Positions 35,499 to 45,986 of a stretch of DNA of 64,000 nucleotides are shown in pieces. Each line of letters opens with the position of its first letter. The stretch's first letter is position 1. The position numbers were made by a program, and so were the translations under genes. The stretch is from positions 244,763-308,762 of the forward strand of contig NZ_JACSQK010000003.1 in the NCBI RefSeq assembly GCF_014836675.1. Direction: 5' to 3'. The stretch is from Comamonas avium. GTDB lineage: Bacteria > Pseudomonadota > Gammaproteobacteria > Burkholderiales > Burkholderiaceae_C. Under the pieces are notes generated by a model. That model was not told the origin of the DNA. It saw nothing but the letters and a program-made list of their open reading frames with translations, and did not search any database.

Positions 35499-36617
35499 AT
35501 GCATTCTGTTGTTATTAGCGGTACGGGCTTGTATCAGCCGCCTCACACCATCACCAATGCCGAGCTGGTGGAGGCTTTCAATAGCTACGTGGATCTTCAA
35601 AATGCACGTTTCGCCAGCGACATAGCAGCGGGTAGCCGCCCGGCGTTGCAGCATTCGAGCGTGGAATTCATCGAGAAAGCCTCTGGCATTGGGCAACGCT
35701 ACGTGTTGGAGAAAACGGGGGTACTTGATCCGCAGCGCATGTATCCACGTTTTCAGGAGCGCTCTGACGATCAGCTGTCATTGATGGCAGAAATTGCAGT
35801 CGCCGCCGCCCATGAAGCACTGGCGCAGGCCGGTAAAACGGGTGCTGATATTGATATGGTGCTGTGCGCAGCTTCCAATATGCAGCGTGCCTATCCCGCC
35901 ATGGCAGTGGAAATTCAGCAAGCCCTGGGGGCCGGGGGCTATGGGTTTGACATGAATGTAGCCTGCTCATCGGCCACATTTGCGATTGAACAAGCCGTTA
36001 ATGCCGTGCGTTGTGGCACTGCTCAATGTGTACTGGTTGTGAATCCAGAAATTACGTCTGCACACCTTGAATGGCGTGACCGCGACTGCCACTTTATCTT
36101 TGGTGATGTGTGTACGGCAGTGATCATTGAACGTGCAGACACTGCCACCAGCCAGGATGCGTGGGAGGTGCTGGGCACTCATTTGGCGACACAGTTCTCC
36201 AACAATATTCGCAACAACTTCGGTTTCATGAATCGAAGTGAAGACAGTGATCCTGTTGCGCGTGACAAGACTTTCCGGCAAGAAGGCCGTAAGGTATTCA
36301 AGGAAGTTGTGCCGATTGCTGCGGCACACATTCAAGCGCATCTGGAAAAAATGGATCAGACACCTGAGCAAGTCCGCCGCTACTGGTTGCACCAGGCTAA
36401 TTTGGGGATGAACCAGCTGGTCTTGAAGAAACTGGTGGGAGAAGCCTCGGCTGACCGTGCGCCGCTGATTCTGGACGAATTTGCCAATACCGCTTCTGCG
36501 GGATCCATCATCGCTTTTCACAAGCACCGTGCAGATCTGCTGGCCGGTGATACGGGCGTGATCTGCTCTTTTGGAGCAGGGTATTCCGTGGGAAGCGTGG
36601 TAGTGCGCAAGCGCTAA
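35499..36617 (+). CDS. Beta-ketoacyl-ACP synthase III family protein
   Basis: A 372-residue thiolase-fold enzyme of the FabH (KAS III) group. The catalytic triad is visible as Cys156 ('NVACSSATF'), His298 ('[12 protein letters not shown]') and Asn330 ('EFANTASAG'). It is about 50 residues longer than E. coli FabH, with an extended region after residue 20 ('[16 protein letters not shown]'), typical of the longer betaproteobacterial form. It starts fatty-acid chains from acyl-CoA or makes related condensations. Position between tal and pgi, eight bases before pgi, is unusual for a lipid gene and implies coexpression with sugar metabolism. Confidence 0.9.
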   Translation: MHSVVISGTGLYQPPHTITNAELVEAFNSYVDLQNARFASDIAAGSRPALQHSSVEFIEKASGIGQRYVLEKTGVLDPQRMYPRFQERSDDQLSLMAEIAVAAAHEALAQAGKTGADIDMVLCAASNMQRAYPAMAVEIQQALGAGGYGFDMNVACSSATFAIEQAVNAVRCGTAQCVLVVNPEITSAHLEWRDRDCHFIFGDVCTAVIIERADTATSQDAWEVLGTHLATQFSNNIRNNFGFMNRSEDSDPVARDKTFRQEGRKVFKEVVPIAAAHIQAHLEKMDQTPEQVRRYWLHQANLGMNQLVLKKLVGEASADRAPLILDEFANTASAGSIIAFHKHRADLLAGDTGVICSFGAGYSVGSVVVRKR

Positions 36618-36624
36618 GTCAAGC

Positions 36625-38241
36625 ATGGATTTGGTCTGTCATGAAGCGCCAGAGTGGGCGCAGCTGCAAGTGCACTTTCAAGCCTTCAAAGAAGGCTTTG
36701 ACCTGCAGCAAGCGTTCGGTGCTGATCCTCAGCGCCTGGAAAAACTAAGTCAGCAAGCGCCTTATGTGTTTGCAGATTTATCCAAAAATTGGCTGCTGGA
36801 AAATACGGAAGCACTGCTGGCCCAACTGGGCCATGCACGCAAGGTACATGCGTTGCGTGACAGCATGCTGGCCGGGCAGGCCATCAACACAAGTGAAGGG
36901 CGTGGCGCCATGCACTGGCTGCTTCGCACGCCACAAGATGGTGGCTTGCTGCGTGAAAACAAAGTTGTGCAGGCATGGCCGGCAGACATGCGCCAGGCAT
37001 TGGGTGATGTTCACAGCACCTTGAATGCCATGCTCCAATTGGCGGAGCAACTGCGCGCAGACTCGCGCATCACGGATGTGGTCAATATTGGTATTGGTGG
37101 CTCGCACCTTGGCCCGGAAGTGGTGGTGCAGGCGCTGGAAGACTGGGTCGATACGGGCAAACAATTTCACTTTGTCTCGAATGTCGACGGGCATGAACTT
37201 GGGCATGTACTGCGCAAGGTCAGACCTGAGAGCACCCTCTTTCTGATTGCGTCCAAGTCCTTCACTACGGCGGAAACCATGCTCAATGCGCATTCCGCAC
37301 GTGAGTGGTTCTTGGCCAACGGGGGCAGTGACAGCGCCGAAGATGCGTGCAATATTGATCGCCACTTTGTGGCGCTGACAACCAATACAGAGGCTGCGGC
37401 TGCCTTCGGTATTTCACGCACTCTGGGCTTTTGGGACTGGGTCGGTGGCCGATTCTCTCTGTGGTCAGCCATTGGCTTGCCAATTGCCATTGCGATAGGG
37501 GCAACGCAATTTCGTCGCCTGCTGCAGGGCGCGCATGCAATGGATGCGCACTTCTTTACCGCACCTGATGCGCAGAATTTACCCATGCGCTTGGGGCTGC
37601 TGGACGTGTGGAATCGCAACTTTTGCGGCTTCAGCAGCCGTTGCATTGCTCCATACAGCCATGGGTTGCGCCGGTTGACAGCCTATCTCCAGCAACTGGA
37701 GATGGAGAGCAATGGCAAGCGCGTGACGCGCCATGGCCACAAGCTGGAGGTGCCCACCTGCGCCGTGGTCTGGGGTGAGCCCGGAACCAATGGCCAGCAT
37801 GCCTTCTTTCAGATGCTTCACCAGGGCCCTGATGTCATTCCAGTGGAATTCATTGCGCTGCGCGATGGGGGCAAGTATCTGGGTGCACACCACCAAAGTC
37901 TGGTAATCAATGCCATTGCCCAGGCACAGGCGCTGATGGTCGGACGCCATGGCGAGGGCGTGGAGCGGGACTGTCCAGGCAACCGGCCCAGTACGTTCTT
38001 GCTGCTGCAATCGCTGGACCCCGCGTCCTTGGGGGCGCTGATCGCATTGTATGAGCACCGTGTGTTTGTTTCTGGTGCGGTGTGGGGCATCAACAGCTTT
38101 GACCAGTGGGGTGTAGAGCTGGGTAAAAAGCTGGCGCAGGAGCTGCGCGTCTGCCAGCAAACCGATGACTGGCGTGGTGTAGATCCATCGACTGTTTCCT
38201 TGATGCAGCGCCTGGCAGAGTCGCCAGTCAATGGCAATTAA
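36625..38241 (+). CDS. pgi: Glucose-6-phosphate isomerase
   Basis: A 538-residue phosphoglucose isomerase interconverting glucose-6-phosphate and fructose-6-phosphate. Family signatures are 'NIGIGGSHLGPEVVVQAL', 'IASKSFTTAETMLNA', 'GRFSLWSAIGLPIAIAIG' and 'GINSFDQWGVELGKKLA'. It starts eight bases after the fabH-like gene, so it is in the same transcript, and a strong terminator follows at 38293. Together with tal it supports gluconeogenic and pentose flux in a bacterium group that mostly lacks classical glycolysis. Confidence 0.96.
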   Translation: MDLVCHEAPEWAQLQVHFQAFKEGFDLQQAFGADPQRLEKLSQQAPYVFADLSKNWLLENTEALLAQLGHARKVHALRDSMLAGQAINTSEGRGAMHWLLRTPQDGGLLRENKVVQAWPADMRQALGDVHSTLNAMLQLAEQLRADSRITDVVNIGIGGSHLGPEVVVQALEDWVDTGKQFHFVSNVDGHELGHVLRKVRPESTLFLIASKSFTTAETMLNAHSAREWFLANGGSDSAEDACNIDRHFVALTTNTEAAAAFGISRTLGFWDWVGGRFSLWSAIGLPIAIAIGATQFRRLLQGAHAMDAHFFTAPDAQNLPMRLGLLDVWNRNFCGFSSRCIAPYSHGLRRLTAYLQQLEMESNGKRVTRHGHKLEVPTCAVVWGEPGTNGQHAFFQMLHQGPDVIPVEFIALRDGGKYLGAHHQSLVINAIAQAQALMVGRHGEGVERDCPGNRPSTFLLLQSLDPASLGALIALYEHRVFVSGAVWGINSFDQWGVELGKKLAQELRVCQQTDDWRGVDPSTVSLMQRLAESPVNGN

Positions 38242-38292
38242 AGAGGCGCTATCCACGCTTTGCGGGTAAGCGTCAAAGCCGCGTTGCCCGCT

Positions 38293-38326
38293 AAGACAAA
38301 AGGCCGCGAAAGCGGCCTTTTGTCTT
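38293..38326 (+). terminator. Intrinsic terminator between pgi and groEL
   Basis: A perfect 15-bp stem, AAGACAAAAGGCCGC with its complement, around GAAA, lies between convergent genes and can end transcripts from both. A second perfect hairpin (CCGAAGTG / CACTTCGG) follows at 38341-38360, near the groEL stop, without a T-run. Confidence 0.88.
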
Positions 38327-38375
38327 ATTGTGTGCAGCAACCGAAGTGTTGTCACTTCGGTTGGCAGCTTGGCAA

Positions 38376-40034
<1,659 letters not shown>

Positions 40035-40121
40035 CTACAAATTGGGTTCAATTTAACCGCAAGTTCTTGTAAATAAAGAGCTTGAAGCTATGAATTTGAA
40101 AGTTGGAAAGAAGCGAGAAAA

Positions 40122-40412
40122 TTACTTCTCAACAACTGCAAACAAGTCGTCTTCCTTCATCACCAGCAGCTCGTCGCCGTTGACCTTCACGGTCTGGCCG
40201 CTGTACTTGCCGAACAGAACGCGGTCACCGACCTTCACGTTCAGAGCGATTTGCTCGCCCTTGTCGTTACGCTTGCCAGGGCCCACAGCCAGCACTTCGC
40301 CTTGATCAGGCTTTTCAGCAGCGTTGTCAGGGATATAGATGCCCGAAGCGGTCTTGGTTTCGTTCTCAAGGCGCTTGACGATTACGCGGTCGTGCAAAGG
40401 ACGCAGGTTCAT
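40122..40412 (-). CDS. groES: Co-chaperonin GroES
   Basis: The 96-residue lid of the GroEL chaperonin: '[20 protein letters not shown]', the mobile loop '[18 protein letters not shown]', and '[18 protein letters not shown]'. First gene of groES-groEL, with a perfect CIRCE operator 90 bases upstream. Confidence 0.97.
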   Translation of the reverse strand: MNLRPLHDRVIVKRLENETKTASGIYIPDNAAEKPDQGEVLAVGPGKRNDKGEQIALNVKVGDRVLFGKYSGQTVKVNGDELLVMKEDDLFAVVEK

Positions 40413-40501
40413 AACATCTCCTAGATATCAATCAACAAGGTGAATAGATCTAAAACCCTGCCAAGGCAGGATTGGTTCTAACTGGTGAGGAGTTGGTGCT
40501 G

Positions 40502-40528
40502 TTAGCACTCAACACCATCGAGTGCTAA
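40502..40528. promoter_or_regulatory. CIRCE operator (HrcA-binding site) of groESL
   Basis: TTAGCACTC, nine bases, GAGTGCTAA: a perfect match to the CIRCE inverted repeat. HrcA bound here represses groESL until heat or misfolding stress. Confidence 0.97.
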
Positions 40529-40555
40529 TAATAAGGGAAATTTTTTTGCTTTCAA
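40528..40555 (-). promoter_or_regulatory. Promoter of groESL
   Basis: On the minus strand TTGAAA (40555-40550) and TATTAT (40533-40528) are 16 bases apart, fitting sigma-70. The same stretch reads CTTGAAA with CCCTTATTA downstream, resembling a sigma-32 promoter, so dual heat-shock control (HrcA and RpoH) is possible. The -10 touches the CIRCE element. Confidence 0.65.
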
Positions 40556-40790
40556 GGGGTAGGCCTTCACACAAAGTTGTAACTGCGCAGTTGCTGCCCT
40601 GAGGCTGAGCACCAGACAGTGGCTGCCGTGCAGTTGAAGGGTTGGTGAAAGTTCGCTATCACTCGCAATGGACAGGTGCTGTCGACCCACGGCACTCTTC
40701 ACTCCAATGGGCCCATGCAACAACATGGACTAATTTTTGTGATCAGTCAGGAGTTTTTCCTTGGCTTATCTTGTCTTGATAGGAGTAAAT

Positions 40791-41240
40791 ATGACAGCAA
40801 GAATTGACTACAACACTGTTGCACCAGGCGCATCTGCTGCGCTGGCCGGTGTCTATGGCTATGTGATGAAAAGCGGCTTACCGCCCGAGTTGGTGGAATT
40901 GGTCTATCTACGAGTCTCGCAAATCAACAACTGCGCATTTTGCCTGGACATGCATACCCGCGACTTGCTCGCTAAGGGGGTGAAGGTCGAGAAGCTGGCA
41001 TTGGTTCAGGCGTGGAGAGAAGCAGGTAAGCTTTTTGATATCCGTGAGAGAGCCGCCCTTGCATGGGCTGAATCAGTGACCAAGGTTGACCAGACAGGGG
41101 TGCCCGATGAAGACTACTCACAGGCTAAAGCTGTTTTTACCGAAAAAGAGCTGGTTGATTTGACCGTGGCTATTAGCCTTATGAACGCTTACAACCGGAT
41201 GGCTATTAGTTTTCGCAACACTCCAAAAGCTGCCGAATAG
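40791..41240 (+). CDS. AhpD-like carboxymuconolactone decarboxylase family protein
   Basis: A 149-residue alkylhydroperoxidase-like protein. The redox motif Cys-x-x-Cys-x3-His appears in 'NCAFCLDMHTRDLLAKG', as in AhpD-type peroxidases, and 'ERAALAWAESVTKV' follows. The ATG at 40791 has TAGGAG directly upstream; a start ten codons earlier lacks one. It probably removes peroxides with thiol donors. The following DUF1428 gene lies 390 bp away on the same strand; the pair may respond to similar stress. Confidence 0.9.
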   Translation: MTARIDYNTVAPGASAALAGVYGYVMKSGLPPELVELVYLRVSQINNCAFCLDMHTRDLLAKGVKVEKLALVQAWREAGKLFDIRERAALAWAESVTKVDQTGVPDEDYSQAKAVFTEKELVDLTVAISLMNAYNRMAISFRNTPKAAE

Positions 41241-41630
41241 CCTTGAATCTGCCGTAGAGGCAGCTGCAGGTGCAATGGCTGCACATGGCTGAAAGCTCCC
41301 TGTTCGTTCTTGTCACAGATAGCAGCCATTCGGGGCGTGTCAGCAATTGCAACGGCCTTGGCTGCGATGCGCGCCGAACTCACACAGGCGCCAGAAGTGG
41401 CAGGCAAGCACACCTGATTTTGTGCTCGCAAGCAGCGTTGCCGTAGTGGTTAAAACTCGCGCGCTATATCTCGCGAACCATCTGTAAAGGCCATGCTTGC
41501 GTGGATTGCATGAGCGTGACTTGGGCGCTTAAACGGTCTACGCTGTGCGCAGCGCAGCAGCTGATCGAGCGGGCATTGGGTGGCGGCGCTTTATCAATCT
41601 CAACCCGCCAACTTAGCAGGAGTGAAAAAC
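41241..41630. other. Intergenic region without a recognised feature
   Basis: 390 bp between the AhpD-like and DUF1428 genes. Open frames here are short and lack ribosome-binding sites. Only the AGGAG site of the DUF1428 gene, just before 41631, can be named. Confidence 0.5.
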
Positions 41631-41999
41631 ATGTCATATATCGACGGGTTTGTGATTGCCGTTCCCACGGCCAACAAAGAAAAGTTCATTGAGCATGCTC
41701 GCAAACTGGATCCGATATTCCTCGAGCTGGGCGCACTGCGTGTGATTGAGGGCTGGGGCGATGATGTGCCCGATGGCAAAGTCACTGACTTCAGGCGCTC
41801 AGTTCAAGCTACGGCAGAGGAGACAGTGGCTTTTTCGTGGATCGAATGGCCGGACAAGGCAACTCGCGATGCTGCCATGAAAAAAATGATGGAAGACCCC
41901 CGGATGGATCCCTCTTCTCCGGGTAATCCTCCCATGCCCTTTGATGGCAAGCGCATGATCTTCGGAGGGTTCGAGCAGGTGGTCGAGATAAAGGCCTGA
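41631..41999 (+). CDS. DUF1428 family protein
   Basis: A 122-residue protein of the DUF1428 dimeric alpha/beta-barrel family (YbaA-like). It begins 'MSYIDGFVIAVPTANKEKFI' and carries 'RVIEGWGDDVPDGKVTDF', 'FSWIEWPDKATRDAAMKKM' and 'FDGKRMIFGGFEQVVEI', all conserved. The start has AGGAG upstream. The biochemical function is not established. Confidence 0.9.
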   Translation: MSYIDGFVIAVPTANKEKFIEHARKLDPIFLELGALRVIEGWGDDVPDGKVTDFRRSVQATAEETVAFSWIEWPDKATRDAAMKKMMEDPRMDPSSPGNPPMPFDGKRMIFGGFEQVVEIKA

Positions 42000-42225
42000 G
42001 GTCTGCGCAGGGCTGGTAGCAGTCCATCACCGAGCTGTTCAGCCAGCCCAGAGTGCTGATTGTGGCCGTCCTGCAAAAGAGTCCGCCATCACACAGCGCA
42101 TGAAGTGCTGCCGACCCCTGTGCGGTTTTTCAGGGCAACGCCCCAAAACAGTCTTGTCACCATAAGCAAGTGTTATGGCTTGCCACCCATTTCTCCTCCT
42201 GCATTGCCAGTAGGTGCAAAGGGGG

Positions 42226-43725
42226 CTAGGGGCACAACTTGAGCAGCACGTTCGCCAGCTTCTTTACTGCGGTTTCTAGCTCGTGTGGCGCATGGGCGGC
42301 AAACCCCATGAGAAAGCCCGCTTGGTGCCGGCTCGATGCGTGCAGCGCTGTCAGGCCCAGTAAGTCGATACCAGCCCGATGTGCGGCCTCCACCGCCTCT
42401 CGCTCGGGAATGTCGCGGATGAATACGCAGGGCATCTGCATGCCCCCTGACGGCACATGTGGTTCCACAAAATCTGCCAGATGCTCGCCAATCAGCCTTG
42501 CCAGCACATCGCGGCGCTCGGCATAAACGGCGCGCATGGTGCGCACGTGGGCACCAAAGTGGCCGCCTTCAATGAAGCGTGCAAGTGTCAGTTGCGGAAT
42601 CGGTGCGCTGTGTCCATCCAGCAGCGTGCGGGCCACCGTCATGGGCGCGACCAGCGACGGCGGCAGCACCATATAACCGATGCGCAGCCCGGGAAACAGT
42701 GATTTGGTGAAGGTGCCAATGTAGATTGTCCGGTCATGCGGATCGAGACCCTGCACGCAGGCGGTGGGTTTGCCCGCGTAGTGAAACTCGCTGTCATAGT
42801 CATCTTCGATGATCCAGCTGTGGTGCTGCCTGGCCCATTCGATGATGGCCAGCCGCCGGTCCAGCGACAGTGTTGCCCCGGTGGGGAACTGGTGCGACGG
42901 CGTCAGGAATACAGCGCGGGCCGCCTCACCAAGCGTTTGCGTCGCCTCAAGCAGGTGCTCTACCTGCAGGCCATCGGCATCCAGTGGCACCGGCACGCAT
43001 TGCAGCCCGGCGGCATCGAACGCTTTGCGTGCACCGTGGTAGACAGGGTCTTCAATGAAGATGCGCTCGCCTGCATCCAGCAGCACGCTGGCGCACAGGG
43101 TCAAAGCCTGCTGTGAGCTGGTCAGCACCAGTACGCGCTCGGCTGTGGCACATGCCCCCCGCTCTAGATTGACGTAATCGGCAATGGCCCGGCGCAGTGG
43201 CTCCATTCCCTGCGGCGGGCTATGCAGCAGCGCTTGCGTGCCGTATTCCTTGAGCACCTGCCGCTCCAGCCGCTCCCAGGTAGAGAGCGGGAAATTGCGT
43301 GTCTCGGGCACACCGGGCGCGAACGGGCGCGGCGCCAGAAAGTCACGCACGCCCCCATCCTGAAACATTGCCTGGCCGCGCTGGCTCAGGCGCGGGGTCT
43401 CCTTGTGGCCCACATCCATGTTCCTGCGCTTGCCACGTCCCGGCAGGCGTTGCACCCGCTCCGATACGAAACTGCCGCTGCCCACACGCCGCTCGATGAA
43501 GCCTTCCGCGTGCAACTGGCTATAGGCCGACTCGACCGTATCGCGCGAAACCTCCAGCGACTTTGCCAGCGCGCGTGATGCGGGCAATGGTCTTCCCACA
43601 TCCAGCGCACCGTCGAGGATTAACTGGCGAATGGCACGTTGCACACGCGCATGCAGTGGCAAAGCGCCGTGTGCAGGGTCGCCCATCCAGGCTTTGACGG
43701 ATTCAAGTTGCGCGTGTTTGAACAA
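42226..43725 (-). CDS. MocR-type regulator (GntR helix-turn-helix fused to aminotransferase), PdxR-like
   Basis: A 499-residue fusion: an N-terminal GntR winged helix ('RPLPASRALAKSLEVSRDTV', 'AEGFIERRVGSGSFVSE') and a fold-type I aminotransferase domain with the PLP-binding Lys341 in 'YIGTFTKSLFPGLRIGYMVL'. MocR proteins sense PLP or an amino-acid adduct, and PdxR members control vitamin B6 synthesis or uptake. It faces benE-yggS across 108 bp containing an inverted repeat (43746-43773). Because the partner operon encodes a PLP-homeostasis protein, a B6-related role is likely but inferred. Confidence 0.9.
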   Translation of the reverse strand: MFKHAQLESVKAWMGDPAHGALPLHARVQRAIRQLILDGALDVGRPLPASRALAKSLEVSRDTVESAYSQLHAEGFIERRVGSGSFVSERVQRLPGRGKRRNMDVGHKETPRLSQRGQAMFQDGGVRDFLAPRPFAPGVPETRNFPLSTWERLERQVLKEYGTQALLHSPPQGMEPLRRAIADYVNLERGACATAERVLVLTSSQQALTLCASVLLDAGERIFIEDPVYHGARKAFDAAGLQCVPVPLDADGLQVEHLLEATQTLGEAARAVFLTPSHQFPTGATLSLDRRLAIIEWARQHHSWIIEDDYDSEFHYAGKPTACVQGLDPHDRTIYIGTFTKSLFPGLRIGYMVLPPSLVAPMTVARTLLDGHSAPIPQLTLARFIEGGHFGAHVRTMRAVYAERRDVLARLIGEHLADFVEPHVPSGGMQMPCVFIRDIPEREAVEAAHRAGIDLLGLTALHASSRHQAGFLMGFAAHAPHELETAVKKLANVLLKLCP

Positions 43726-43745
43726 TTGGCCGGTATCTCATTAAA

Positions 43746-43773
43746 AAAATGGCGGGGAACATCAGGCCATTTT
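43746..43773. promoter_or_regulatory. Inverted repeat in the MocR/benE divergent promoter region
   Basis: AAAATGGC and GCCATTTT, perfect 8-bp arms 12 bases apart, lie about 20 bases upstream of the MocR gene start and 60 upstream of benE. A plausible operator for the MocR regulator. MocR sites are often direct repeats, so this is only a candidate. Confidence 0.45.
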
Positions 43774-43833
43774 AAAGCTACAAATGCATTTCCCCATCCA
43801 CTCAGCACACGCTTTCGCAGTCACCGTCAGGCC

Positions 43834-45075
43834 ATGCCATCTGCTTCTTTACCTTCGTCGTTTCGCTGGAACGATTTCACCCATCCCGTCGTGGCGGGCC
43901 TGATCTCAGTCATCGTCAACTACGGTGGTACTTTCATTTTGGTGTTCCAGGCAGCCAAGGTGGCCGGCCTCAGCGCGGAGCTGACGGCATCGTGGGTGTG
44001 GTCAGTTTCCATTGGTGTGGGGGTAACGGGGATCATCCTGAGCTGGATATCTCGCGAGCCGATCATCACCGCCTGGTCCACACCAGCGGCGGCATTTCTG
44101 GTCACAGCACTGGCGAGCGTGCCTTACGCACAAGCGGTTGGTGCCTACCTGATCTGCGGTGCCGCCTTCGTGGTGCTGGGCCTGTCAGGCTGGTTTGACC
44201 GGGTCATTCGCCTGATACCGCCGGGCGTGGCGGCGGGGCTGCTGGCAGGTATCTTGCTGCAATTCGGAATCAAAGCCTTCGGCGGCATGAGCCTAGAGCC
44301 GCTGCTGGCCGGGCTGTTAATCGTTGCCTATGTGGTGCTCAAACGCTTTTGCGCACGCTATGCGGTGGTGGGTATTTTGTTGCTGGGGCTGGTTTTCCTG
44401 CTGGTTCAAGAGCGTATCGATCTGTCGGGGCTGTCACTGACGTTGGCCGCACCGGTCTTCACCATGCCCGCGTTTTCTGTCAACGCACTGCTGAGTGTGG
44501 CGTTGCCGCTGTTTCTCATCACCCTGACGGGCCAGTACATGCCCGGCATGCTGGTGCTGCGCAACGATGGCTTTCAAACCAGTGCCAACCCCATCGTCGC
44601 CATGACCGGACTTGGCTCCCTGCTGATGGCTCCATTCGGTTCGCACGCCTTCAACATTGCCGCCATCACCGCTGCCATCTGCACTGGCCCGCAGGCGCAT
44701 GAAGACCCATCCAAGCGGTGGATTGCCGGCATTGCTGCAGGCATTTTCTACACCCTGGTCGGGGTGTTTGGCGTGACGCTGGCGGCTGTTTTCATGGCCT
44801 TTCCTGCAACCTTCATCACCACGCTGGCGGGTCTGGCGCTGCTGGGCACCATCGGTGCCAGCCTTGGCAGCGCGATGGCTGATCCCAAGACACGCGAGGC
44901 CTCACTGATCACCTTTTTGGCTGCTGCTGCCAACATCACCTTGCTAGGCATTGGCGGGGCGTTCTGGGGCCTGGTCATCGGGCTGGTTGCATATGCAGTG
45001 CTCAATGGCCGGTTGCCGCACAGAGCTTCGACAGCTGTCATTTCCCCGGCGCCAGCCGGCAAGAGAGTGGGATGA
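43834..45075 (+). CDS. BenE-family membrane permease
   Basis: A 413-residue inner-membrane transporter with about 11 to 12 spans. Family features include 'STPAAAFLVTALASVPYAQA', 'IPPGVAAGLLAGILLQFGIK' and 'TGPQAHEDPSKRWIAGIAAG'. BenE is named for benzoate/proton symport, but substrates of most members are untested. The ATG at 43834 begins 'MPSASLPSSFRWNDFTHPVV'. The gene overlaps yggS by four bases and is divergent from a MocR regulator, a context that points to a B6 vitamer or related compound rather than benzoate. Confidence 0.88.
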   Translation: MPSASLPSSFRWNDFTHPVVAGLISVIVNYGGTFILVFQAAKVAGLSAELTASWVWSVSIGVGVTGIILSWISREPIITAWSTPAAAFLVTALASVPYAQAVGAYLICGAAFVVLGLSGWFDRVIRLIPPGVAAGLLAGILLQFGIKAFGGMSLEPLLAGLLIVAYVVLKRFCARYAVVGILLLGLVFLLVQERIDLSGLSLTLAAPVFTMPAFSVNALLSVALPLFLITLTGQYMPGMLVLRNDGFQTSANPIVAMTGLGSLLMAPFGSHAFNIAAITAAICTGPQAHEDPSKRWIAGIAAGIFYTLVGVFGVTLAAVFMAFPATFITTLAGLALLGTIGASLGSAMADPKTREASLITFLAAAANITLLGIGGAFWGLVIGLVAYAVLNGRLPHRASTAVISPAPAGKRVG

Positions 45076-45866
45076 TGTTCAAGCCTTCTGAAACACAGCC
45101 ACAGCATGGTCACTACCCCGAGGCCACCACGGTCGAAGATTTGCAACGCAATCTGGCGGCAGTGCGCACGCGCATCGAGGCAGCCTGCCGCCGCTGTGAC
45201 CGCGATCCTGCAACCGTGCGCCTGCTGCCGGTCAGCAAGACCAAGCCCGAGGCAAGCCTGCGGCTGGCCTACGCTGCCGGTTGCCGATTGTTGGGTGAAA
45301 ACAAGGTGCAAGAGGCGCACCGCAAATACGAAGCCATGCAGGATCTGCACGATCTGCAATGGTCGGTCATTGGCCATTTGCAAACCAACAAAGCCAAACT
45401 GGTGGCGCGGTTTGCAACCGAGTTTCAGGCGCTGGACAGCCTGCGCGTTGCCCAAGCGTTGGATCGCCGCCTGCAGATCGAAGGCCGTTCGCTGGACGTG
45501 TTCGTGCAGGTCAACACCTCGGGCGAAGCCAGCAAGTACGGTGTGGCTCCTGAGAATGCGCTGGCCTTCATGCAGGCGCTGCCTGCGTTCTCTGCGCTGC
45601 GCGTGCGCGGGCTGATGACGCTGGCGCTGTTCTCCAGCGAGGCTGAGCGCGTGCGCCAGTGCTTCGTGCTGCTGCGCAAGCTGCGCGACCAATTGCAGCA
45701 GAGCACGCACCCCTGCATCGGGCTGCAAGAACTGTCCATGGGCATGTCCGGTGATTTCGAGATCGCCATCGAGGAAGGCGCTACGGTGGTGCGCGTTGGT
45801 CAGGCCATCTTTGGTGCTCGCCCTGTGCCGGACAGCCACTACTGGCCCCATGACCCCCATGCATAG
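45072..45866 (+). CDS. YggS-family PLP-binding homeostasis protein
   Basis: A 264-residue PLP-binding protein of the PLPBP/YggS family (alanine-racemase N-domain fold). The PLP lysine lies in 'VRLLPVSKTKPEASLRLAYA', followed by 'LLGENKVQEAHRKYEA', 'WSVIGHLQTNKAKLVARF' and 'LSMGMSGDFEIAIEEGATVV'. The family buffers PLP and prevents pyridoxine-5'-phosphate toxicity. Its start overlaps the benE stop (ATGATG), so both are translated together. It starts with about 20 extra N-terminal residues. A second, housekeeping copy probably exists elsewhere in the genome. Confidence 0.92.
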   Translation: MMFKPSETQPQHGHYPEATTVEDLQRNLAAVRTRIEAACRRCDRDPATVRLLPVSKTKPEASLRLAYAAGCRLLGENKVQEAHRKYEAMQDLHDLQWSVIGHLQTNKAKLVARFATEFQALDSLRVAQALDRRLQIEGRSLDVFVQVNTSGEASKYGVAPENALAFMQALPAFSALRVRGLMTLALFSSEAERVRQCFVLLRKLRDQLQQSTHPCIGLQELSMGMSGDFEIAIEEGATVVRVGQAIFGARPVPDSHYWPHDPHA

Positions 45867-45986
45867 CACCTGCAGCTGCTCGCCAGCATCTTGAATTGGG
45901 GCACCTGCTCAGGCCTTGTCTCTAGCGCAAGCCTTTGATTTGCACGCCTGTGTCAGCCCCTCTGAGGGAAGAGGGCGCGGCCATCA

